Assembly: GCF_002807665.1 (NCBI RefSeq)
Contig: NZ_PEAY01000008.1
Span: 48,352 to 112,351, forward strand
DNA length: 64,000 nucleotides
Direction of reading: 5' to 3'
From: Neoalteromonas facilis
Lineage (GTDB): Bacteria > Pseudomonadota > Gammaproteobacteria > Enterobacterales > Alteromonadaceae
Shown here in pieces: positions 1 to 9,100 of this stretch. Position numbers and translations under genes: made by a program. How positions within the stretch are numbered: the first letter of the stretch is position 1; each line of letters begins with the position of its first letter. Below the pieces are notes generated by a model. That model saw nothing but the letters and a program-made list of their open reading frames with translations. It ran no database searches and was not told the origin of the DNA.

Positions 1-2
1 TT

Positions 3-185
3 GCTAGCCCCTACTGGCCAAAAGCTCTGGCAAACCCTAGTGAAAAAGCTGATCTATTGGGATTTTTACCTTTACCCTTAGCCCTTCGTCATGACAAACA
101 CTATAGCTACCAGCAAAATGAGTCGGGAAACCAACATCGCAGCGTTAATCTGCATTGGCCCAAAGCATCAGTTTTTTTTACGTAA
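3..185 (+). CDS. C-terminal end of a small YWPK-motif protein (partial)
   Basis: An open frame enters from the left edge and stops with TAA at 183-185, giving about 60 residues. It contains YWPKAL near its visible start and HWPKAS six residues before the end. The same YWPK(A/T) motif occurs twice in the 88-residue protein at 28978, and 19 bases (TACTGGCCAAAAGCTCTGG) are identical at 12-30 and 29200-29218, so the two genes are related. I do not recognise the family and cannot assign a function. The start lies outside the window. It precedes nhaA here, and the other copy lies upstream of the second nhaA. Confidence 0.55.
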   Translation, partial: ASPYWPKALANPSEKADLLGFLPLPLALRHDKHYSYQQNESGNQHRSVNLHWPKASVFFT

Positions 186-501
186 GTAACCACCACAGCA
201 AATAGCTTGTACTTTGTAGTCGTTTTAATTTTTGGCAATGTCAGATTAATGCATTACGCAATGAGTTTTCGCGAATCCAAACTGCGTTTCCTCTCGCCGC
301 GAACAACGTTCGCGACACATCTGCGATACTGACGGAATTGTATGATCGGACTTTTATATAAAGTATAAATTTAGGATTTATCGCACTACGAAAACTATCT
401 CTCACGCTATGTTATTACAAAGGGCAAAAATACTAAGTGCTTCTTATCGCTAAAATTTATTGTTTTTTCAATGATAGACTTGTCTCAGGAGACTGATACT
501 G
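186..501. other. Intergenic region upstream of nhaA
   Basis: No gene is visible. It holds a perfect 7-bp inverted repeat, CGCGAAC-AAC-GTTCGCG, at 298-314, about 200 bases before the nhaA start. A related GTTCGCG-containing inverted repeat lies about 210 bases before the second nhaA copy. The AT-rich stretch at 353-375 could carry a promoter. No copy of the island Crp/Fnr-type operator was seen here. Confidence 0.4.
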
Positions 502-1878
502 ATGAAGATAAAAGCGCTTGCTAAACTACTACTTGAAGAAAACAGAGGAAATGCAGAGCAATTACCTAAATCTCTCATAGACTGGCTCACTCAACCACTC
601 GGCCGTTTCTTTAAAATAGAGGCAGTTGCAGGGATAATGCTACTCACATTTACTCTGCTAGCGCTGTATTTGGCTAATTCGGAATTTAGTTCACAATTTG
701 CAGCGCTATGGAAAGTTTCTGTAGGTTTCTCTGTTGGTAACTTCACATTTACTCGTTCACTGCACGCATGGATAAACGATGCAGGTATGACGTTTTTTTT
801 CTTTCTCATCGCTCTAGAACTAAAGCGTGAACTGGTTTTAGGAGAACTACGTAAACCGCGACTTGCATTGCTATCTGTTTCAGCTGCAGCGGGTGGTATG
901 ATAATACCGGCAACTATCTATCTTTTCTTGCAGTTCGGGGAAACCGGTCAGAACGGTTGGGGAACGGTTATGGCAACTGACACAGCTTTCGTTATTGGTT
1001 GTTTGGCATTACTAGGTAAACGCATTCCGAAGAGTCTTCGCGTCTTTATGTTGTCGTTGGCCATTGTTGACGACCTCGGTGCAATTATCGTTGTTGCGCT
1101 GGGATATGGAAACGCCCTCAACTGGTTTTTTTTGGGTTATGCATTAATTGGCTTTGTCGTCATTAAATTTATGTCTTCACTAGGCGTCCGAAGTCTGCCT
1201 TTGTTTTTCGCTGTTGGTTTTATAATCTGGTTGTTGATTGATACTACAGGTATTCATCCAACCGTCACTGGTGTAATTCTCGGTCTGATGACGCCTACGT
1301 CACGATGGGTAAGTGACAGCAAACTACATGATATCGTGAGTGCGATATGGAGTCCGCTAGCTAAGAAGTATAAGAACAATACACTTTTGCATACCCGACT
1401 ATTAAAAACTGCCGAGGCCGCTGCTCGTGAAGCCCTGTCACCAGTAGAGCGATTAGAAATTTTACTCCATCCTTGGGTGGGGTTTGTAGTGATGCCAATG
1501 TTTGCATTCGCAAATGCGGGAATTCCATTGAATAATCAGGACATGCCAATGTCGATTTTACTGGCTGTATTCTTTAGTTTTATACTCGGTAAACCCGCTG
1601 GAATTTGTCTGTTTAGCTGGGTTGCTATACAAACTAAATTGGCAGAACGACCTGCAGATTTGACCTGGGGGTTAATTTTTGCAGGCAGCATTTTAGCCGG
1701 GATTGGTTTCACAATGGCAATTTTTATTGCAAATCTTGCATATGAATCTGAGCAAATCAATGCCGCAAAATCAGGCGTTCTTACTGCTTCATTATTTTCC
1801 TCTTTTGTGGGTATTGCACTGTTAATCTTTATTACAAGAAAAAATAAAACCGCGAGAACTCAGACACGTAGACTTTAA
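502..1878 (+). CDS. nhaA: Na+/H+ antiporter NhaA
   Basis: Inner-membrane antiporter that exports Na+ in exchange for H+. The 458 residues include the NhaA hallmarks: ATDTAFVIG after the fourth hydrophobic block, the Asp pair in AIVDDLGAI (D190/D191, equivalent to the E. coli D163/D164 ion site), a Lys in GKPAG (K364, equivalent to K300) and the GIGFTMAIFIANLAY C-terminal helix. An N-terminal extension of about 35 residues (RGNAEQLPKSLIDWLTQP) is shared with the truncated copy at 31433, marking a sub-branch longer than E. coli NhaA (388 residues). The ATG has a good AGGAG ribosome site about 11 bases upstream. The gene stands alone ahead of the crp gene and fits the Na+-energetics theme of the neighbouring N-ATPase island. 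Confidence 0.95.
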   Translation: MKIKALAKLLLEENRGNAEQLPKSLIDWLTQPLGRFFKIEAVAGIMLLTFTLLALYLANSEFSSQFAALWKVSVGFSVGNFTFTRSLHAWINDAGMTFFFFLIALELKRELVLGELRKPRLALLSVSAAAGGMIIPATIYLFLQFGETGQNGWGTVMATDTAFVIGCLALLGKRIPKSLRVFMLSLAIVDDLGAIIVVALGYGNALNWFFLGYALIGFVVIKFMSSLGVRSLPLFFAVGFIIWLLIDTTGIHPTVTGVILGLMTPTSRWVSDSKLHDIVSAIWSPLAKKYKNNTLLHTRLLKTAEAAAREALSPVERLEILLHPWVGFVVMPMFAFANAGIPLNNQDMPMSILLAVFFSFILGKPAGICLFSWVAIQTKLAERPADLTWGLIFAGSILAGIGFTMAIFIANLAYESEQINAAKSGVLTASLFSSFVGIALLIFITRKNKTARTQTRRL

Positions 1879-2095
1879 GTAATCAAACTTCCCTACTCCT
1901 GATAACATATTGATTTATCAACATTCATATACAGTACGGATAGTATGGTCTATCATTTTACTGCTTAAAGATTGGTACTAATTTAGTCGCGATATCACGT
2001 TTATTCAAATTTGCACCATTTAATTGTTCTAATGCTGAACCACAGCAACATAAATGCTGCACTTCACTATACTTATCTAAATTAGGTACGTCCTT
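1879..2095. other. Intergenic region nhaA-crp
   Basis: No gene or clear terminator was seen between nhaA and the operator at 2096. The region is AT-rich. Confidence 0.35.
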
Positions 2096-2111
2096 TGTTC
2101 GCTAACGCACA
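2096..2111 (+). promoter_or_regulatory. Crp/Fnr-type operator upstream of the crp gene
   Basis: TGTTCGCTAACGCACA, an imperfect 16-bp palindrome. It is followed after 21 bases by TAGTCT (2133-2138) as a possible -10, so its centre would lie near -41.5. The same operator, spacing and TAGTCTG occur at 28883-28926. The implied transcript start near 2145 places the ATG at 2128 before the message and supports the start at 2218. Autoregulation is inferred. Confidence 0.6.
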
Positions 2112-2217
2112 GAAGTAAAGATAATAAATGGCTAGTCTGAACTCAAAAATGATACTTTCCTGTAGCATGGCGCAGGTCTTGAAGGCGAAACAGAGAGTTA
2201 TTAAGGAACGTGTACTC

Positions 2218-2925
2218 ATGATTAAATGCAATAACACCCTCTTGTCAGCACTTCTTTCAGTCTTACCTGAACAATGTGAAAGAAAATTAGAGTTGATTCC
2301 CCTCAAGCTGGGTCAAGTGTTATACGAATCGGGCGAAGCGCTACAATATGTTTACTTCCCAGTTGATGCCATAGTTTCTTTACTTTTCGAAATGTCAGAT
2401 GGCTCATCTGCTGAGATTTCAGTTGTAGGAAATGAAGGAATTGTAGGCGTTGCTGTTTTTTTAGGCGGAGGTAGTACACCGAGTCGCGCGATTGTGCAAA
2501 GTCAAGGGAAGGCATATCGCGTTTCCGCAAGCTTAATTAAGCAGGTCTTTAACAATGATGCCACTGCACGTATTCTTCTGCTACGCTATACGCTTTCACT
2601 TATTACTCAGATGTCCCAAACTGCGGTGTGTAACCGACATCACTCGATAGTACAACAGCTCTGCCGCTGGATTTTGCTCTCACTAGACCGTTTGCCCAAT
2701 AACAATTTAGTCATGACGCAAGAACTCATAGCAAATATGTTAGGCGTTCGAAGGGAGGGTGTAACGGAAGCGGCGGGCAAACTCCAAAAAGCAGGGGTAA
2801 TAACCTACAAACGAGGACACATCACAGTTATAGACCGCCCAAAATTAGAAGACATGTGCTGCGAATGCTACAAAGTGGTAAAGGAGGAATCAGACAGATT
2901 AGAAGCCTTCCCCATTAAATGTTAG
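2218..2925 (+). CDS. Crp/Fnr-family transcriptional regulator
   Basis: Cytoplasmic DNA-binding regulator of 235 residues from the chosen start. An N-terminal cyclic-nucleotide-binding-like beta barrel (LGQVLYESGEALQYVYFP, then GNEGIVGVAVFLGG) is followed by a C-terminal winged helix with recognition segment LGVRREGVTEAAGKL. The ATG at 2218 is chosen over an upstream in-frame ATG at 2128 because AAGGAA lies 10 bases before it and the deduced promoter lies between the two. It lacks an Fnr N-terminal cysteine cluster, so iron-sulfur oxygen sensing is not supported; the ligand is unknown. The gene sits in the island and its own promoter carries the palindrome TGTNCG-N4-CGCACA, repeated before six other transcription units, which makes it the obvious candidate regulator. 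Confidence 0.9.
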   Translation: MIKCNNTLLSALLSVLPEQCERKLELIPLKLGQVLYESGEALQYVYFPVDAIVSLLFEMSDGSSAEISVVGNEGIVGVAVFLGGGSTPSRAIVQSQGKAYRVSASLIKQVFNNDATARILLLRYTLSLITQMSQTAVCNRHHSIVQQLCRWILLSLDRLPNNNLVMTQELIANMLGVRREGVTEAAGKLQKAGVITYKRGHITVIDRPKLEDMCCECYKVVKEESDRLEAFPIKC

Positions 2926-2963
2926 TAGCAAAAAAATTAATTAATAAGACTTTTTTCGATGTA

Positions 2964-2979
2964 TGTGCTTAAACGCACA
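2964..2979 (+). promoter_or_regulatory. Crp/Fnr-type operator upstream of the glucan synthase gene
   Basis: TGTGCTTAAACGCACA, 16 bp, with TGTGC and GCACA arms in perfect inverted symmetry. A weak -10 candidate, TTAATA (3002-3007), follows after 22 bases. The gene start is at 3111. Confidence 0.6.
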
Positions 2980-3110
2980 GATAAACACATCATCTAAAGG
3001 CTTAATAGTTAGGCAATACACAATGTGCCTAATGCATTTAACGCAGCAGAAAACAAAGTAACAATGCGTTTTTAGGTATTCCGTGAAATTACCTAAAAGG
3101 AAGTATTGTT

Positions 3111-6100
3111 ATGCTGCTCACTTTTCTCCCTACCTCTTCGTCAAATACCACGTGGGAAAACATTCCTATTCGCAAATATACTTATAGCACAGAGCGCTTG
3201 GGTAATTACGCAGAGGCGTTGGCTAAACATCACAAGATCACTACAAAACTAACGTGTGTACCTTCACTTTATAAACGGCTTGAAGATAATGCACTGACAC
3301 TTGAGCAATTGGTATCGAAAAGCAATTCACATAAACGCGATAGCAAAGACTCGCCTAAAGGTATTGACTGGTTGCTGGACAATTATCATGTGGTCGATAC
3401 ACAGATTTGGCAAACCACGTTAGACCTACCAGAACGAACTTACAATAAACTGCCTCACCTCGCGGTTGGAAAATTAGCCGGTTATGCCAGAATATTAGCC
3501 ATAGCATGGCACTATTTAGAGCATACTGACTGCCACTTTACTATGCAAAGCTTTTGCCACTTTATTTCCTGTTACCAGCACACTGAAATCTTGAATATAT
3601 CAGAGCTGTGGTCACTTCCTAGCGTGATGAAGATTGTGCTTATTGAAAATCTGAGCCGCTTATCCAAAGCTCAAATGGATAATCACTTTTCACATAATAA
3701 AGCTAATAGTACGGCAGATAATGTACTAGCAAAACCGGAAAACGCGGCCACATCATCGCAATTTACACCGCCGAACCTAAGCAACTATTCACCAAGTGCA
3801 AATGTTACTTTTTTAGCACAACTGGCAAGACGCTTACGAGGAAAAGATCCAGAAAAGTACCCTTTACTTCGTTGGCTTAACCAACAACTGTCCCAAGAAA
3901 GTAAGTCTGTTGACACCATCATTCAACAAGTATCTCTTGAACAAAGTGTAGTAAGCGAAACCATGAGCAATATCATCAACAGCTTGAGACTGTTGGGAGA
4001 ACTTGATTGGAAAGTCCCTTTCGAGCAGTTAAGCCATGTTGATAATCGGCTGCGCACCTACTCGGCTTATGCAGACATGGATTTTAGCACGCGCAATCTA
4101 TATCGCAGCAATATAGAAAGGCTAGCCTCTGGTTCTGAATTAACCGAATGTGAAATTGTTGACGCCTCTCTAGCGCGCGCTAAAGCCTTGAGTATTGACC
4201 AAACCATCAAGTCTGAAAAACGTCGCATTGCCGATCCTGGCTACCACCTGTTCGGCGATGGTCACCGCCAGTTTGAAAAAGACATTAATTATAAACCATC
4301 GATAATAGAGCGAATACGCTTCGCGTTAGGAGAGTGCGGCACCAAGGTTTATGTAGGGCTTATCATTTCATTAAGTGTTTTGTTACTCGTTCTTTTTATT
4401 CTTTTGCTATTTGTTTTTAATTTCTCGTTTTTGCTTCAAATTATTTTATCGCTGCTTGCACTCATCCCCATCGGCGAGGTGTCAGTGCTTTTAATAAATC
4501 AAGTTATTATACATTTTGTGCATACTGATCCTTTACCCGGTCTTTCGCTAAGGACCGGCGTGCCAAACGCCAACAGAACTTTCGTAGTTATACCGTCCCT
4601 ATTATCTAACAAAGCAGGCGTTGACAAACTTACTTACCAGCTTGAAATGCACTATTTAACCTGTATCGATGATAACGTTAGCTTTGGGCTTTTATTGGAT
4701 GGAGTTGATGCCACAAGCCAAGCATTATCGAGCGATAAAATGCATTTACTGCGCATTAGTGAACGAATTGCAGCACTCAATAAAAAATACCCAGGCTTTC
4801 GAAACCGCAATCGATTTTATCTGTTGTATCGAAAGCGCATGTTCAATCGTCACGAGCAGACGTGGATGGCCTGGGAACGAAAAAGAGGGAAGTTACACGA
4901 ACTCAATCGTCTTTTAAGGGGAGCGACAGATACTACTTTTACGCCTGTTGATTCCGGTCAAATAGACATTCCTGAGTATATTAAATATGTGGTGACCTTA
5001 GATGAAGACACGCAGTTAACACGCGGCGTTATTAAAAAATTAATAGGTAAAATGGCTCACCCGCTTAACACACCGTTACTAGACAGGAGAGAGCGCAGGG
5101 TTGTTAAAGGGCATGGCATTTTACAACCTAAAGTTACCCCATTAATGCCAAGCAATGGTAACGGCTCTTGGTATCAATTCATCTTCTCAAGCCCAGGAGG
5201 AATAGACCCATATGTTTCCAGTAGCTCAGATGTGTATCAAGATTTGTATGACGAAGGCTCTTACACCGGAAAGGGTATTTACGATATTGATGCATTTGAG
5301 AGTGCGCTGAAATCTCGTGTACCTGCTAACAAACTATTGAGTCATGACTTATTTGAAGGGATATTTGCACGGGCGGGCTTTGCCTGTGATATAGAAGTAT
5401 TGGAAAGCTACCCCCGCAGTTACCATGCCGATATTAACCGCCTTCACCGATGGACAAGAGGTGATTGGCAACTGCTTCCGTGGCTACTGGGCATAATAAA
5501 TGGCACAGGTAAGATACCTATGCTTGGTCAATGGAAAATTATAGATAATTTACGTCGTTCACTGGTACAACCTTGTCTTTTTACAACGCTGATTTTGTCT
5601 TTTTTCTTTCCTTTACATCAAGCTTTATTGCTCTGGACACTGGTGTTTAGCATATTGGCGGCACCTTTTATTATTCACTTGTCACTGCTTTTTGTTTCAT
5701 ATCGAAGAAGCCAAGGCAGAATAGTCACGCACTTAAAAATGTGGCTGTCAGACGGGTTGCTGTCTTTTATTAACTATTTTTTTATTCTTGCGTTCCTCCC
5801 CGATAAAAGCGTTAAAATTCTAGACGCATTAGCAAGAACGTTTATGAGAATGGCGTTTACCCAAAACCACCTTTTACAGTGGGTATCGTCAGATGAAATT
5901 GAACGCACGCATAAACCCTCTTTAGTGAACTACTACAAGCTCATGAGCACAAGTGTTGGCTTGGTGTTGTTTGCTTCAATTTCGACGCTTTTATACTCAG
6001 CCACCCACTTTTTCACGACATTACCTTTCGTGCTGCTTTGGTTCCTCGCTCCTGCGATGGCGTGGCTGTTGAGCCAGCCAAATGTTCGCCCTTACCTACA

Positions 6101-9100
6101 TCTTAGCGAAAATAGGCAAACTACCCTTCGCCTTATTGCACGCAGAACGTGGCGATTTTTCGATGAGTTTGTTACGTCTGATGACAATATGCTGCCACCG
6201 GACAACTTTCAGCAGCTGCCCGAAGCGAAAACAGCGCACCGAACATCGCCCACTAATATCGGGCTATATTTACTATCGGTAGCAAGTGCTAAGGATTTTG
6301 GCTGGGTAGGACTTGTTGAAGCGACCGAAAAACTTGAAGCAACCTTGGAAACACTCGGCAAGCTTGAAAAGCACGAAGGACACTTACTGAATTGGTATAA
6401 CACACAAACACTTCAACCATTACACCCTAAATATGTTTCTTCTGTTGATAGTGGTAACTTAGCCGGGCATCTCATTGCGCTGGCGAACACCCTAGAAGCT
6501 TGGCGAGAGCAAATTGAACAGCGTGTTGAGCCGAATATTAAACAGGCACTTCATGATAATTTAATACTGCTAGACGCAGCTATTATCAACGCTGAGCCAA
6601 CACAAAAAAATTATCCCCACTGCCGAGTTGAAATACTCAACTTGCTAAATTTATTGGAAGATGAAAACAGTAATGCTGCTTATGATTTAATCAGCGTAGA
6701 GAAATCCCTTCATGCACTTCTGCCATTACTGACTAGCAACGTAACATCAATCGACGCAAATGTTCATTACTGGTTACAAAACACAATTAGTCGTATAGAG
6801 GCTTCAAAACAAGACAAGCAGATCCTATCTGTTGGCCAAGCTAATCTTAAAGCACGGTTTGAGCGCCTAGCTTCTAATGCCCGCTCATTTGCAATGGGCA
6901 TGAACTTCCACTTCTTATTTAACCAAGAAAAGGTCTTACTAAGCATCGGGTATTCTGTTGATAATGATACTTTAGATACTGGGTGCTATGACTTGCTAGG
7001 TTCTGAAGCGCGTTTGGCTAGCCTGTTTGCCATTGCCAAAAACGACATTCCTTCAGAGCACTGGTTTCACTTGGGTCGCACAGCATCACCTGTTGGATTC
7101 AGCGCAGCGCTGCTATCGTGGTCAGGTTCGATGTTTGAGTACCTCATGCCATCTTTAATTATACGGGCACCTTTTGGCAGCCTGATTGCCAATACAAACA
7201 ACATGGCTGTAGTTCAACAACAGCTTTATGGCAAGTACCTTAAGATTCCCTGGGGTCTTTCTGAGTCGGCATTTAACGCACGAGACTTAGAATTTAACTA
7301 TCAATACTCAAGTTTTGGTGTGCCTAGCTTAGGGCTTAAACGTGGGCTTGCCGACAGTATTGTGGTGTCCCCTTATTCAAGCGGTCTTGCCGCGATGGTA
7401 GATCCCAACAGCGCAGTAAAAAACTTTAAAAAACTGGAGTCATTAGGGTGTTTAGGACCATATGGTTTCTTTGAAGCCATCGATTTCACACCCTCAAGAC
7501 AGCCAAAAAACGCTAAACACACGGTTATCGAAAGCTATATGGCTCATCACCAGGGAATGATCATCGTCGCTATCAATAATACATTGAACAATGGCGTTAT
7601 GCGCAATCGATTTCACAATGAGCCAATGATTGGCGCCTGTGAATCGCTACTTCAAGAGCGTATCCCCCGTAATGTATCACTTAAACGTCCTCTAACTCAG
7701 GAGGATAGCGTTGTGCAAAATCTCTCACTCTCTAAATCCACATCACGGGTATTTAGTCCGCATAAAAACGGCCAAAGACAAACAAATATGCTGTCAAACG
7801 GCAGATATACTGCAATGGTAACCTCAGCAGGTTGTGGTTATAGCGTGTGGAAAAATATAGCGATCACACGCTGGAGTGGCGATACCACTACTGACGATGA
7901 CGGCATGTTTTTCTTTGTTCACGACGTAAAATCGAAACATACCTACTCGCCGACAATACAACCGTTGCGCGCTGAAAGCAGCGAATATTGTAGCAGATAC
8001 ACGGCCGAATTTGCCGAAGACTATGCCCGCTATGAAGCAACAAGCGATGAAATGAAAAGCACTATAGACGTAGTTGTTACTAGTGACAGCGATGGTGAGG
8101 CTCGTCAGCTTAAAATTATCAACACATCGCTTACCACAAAACCGGTTGTTGTAACGTCGTTTAATGCGCTAGCGCTGGCGCCAAGGAAAGCTGATAGCGC
8201 TCACCCTGCTTTTTCTAAAATGTTTGTACAAACAAGTATGCTTAAAGAGCGCAACGCACTCATTGCAACAAGACGGAAACGTGCGCCTGAAGAACTTGAA
8301 ATATGGGTTGCTAATTTCGCTGTCGTGAGCGACCAAGTAGTTAATGAGTTCGAGTTTGATACGAGTAGGCTGACCTTTATTGGCAGAGGTAAGACGGTAC
8401 ACAATGCAAATGGAAATAAAGTTTTACACAAAGGTCTCAACAGGCTTGGCAGTTCGCTCGGCGCGGTTATCGACCCGGTATTTGTATTAAGACATCACAT
8501 TGATATTCCTGCAGGAAAACAAGTAACGATAACCTACTGGCTATTAGTCGCATCTTCTCGTAAAAGTTTACTGTCTCTTATCGACCAACACGCCGATACA
8601 TATTCATTTGACCGTGCTAAAACCATGGCGTGGACACAATCTCAAGTCTTACTAAGCCACCTTGGTATAGATAATGATGAAACTGCAACCTTCCAAAAAA
8701 TCGCAACACAGTTGCTTTACATAGACACCAGACCCTCGCATCAAAAGGACTTGCCCTTGCCGGTAAAAAATATCAAACATTTGTTGTGGCAAGAGGGCAT
8801 ATCTGGCGACCTACCTATTGTGGTAATGCGAATATGTGACAGTAGTGATATCAAACATGTAGAGCAATTATTGCGTGCACACGAGTATTGGAAATTAAAA
8901 ATGCTGTATGTGGATATAGTGATCATCAATGAACAGCGTTCGACCTATTTTCACAGCTTACAAGACGCTATTGAAACCGCGGTGCGCTGCAGTCAATCGC
9001 CTGTTTATCACTCAGAAGAACACACCGGCCCTGCACACTGCTATGTACATGTACTGCGTTATGATCAAATCTCAACTGATTTGCTTAATACCGTAACGCA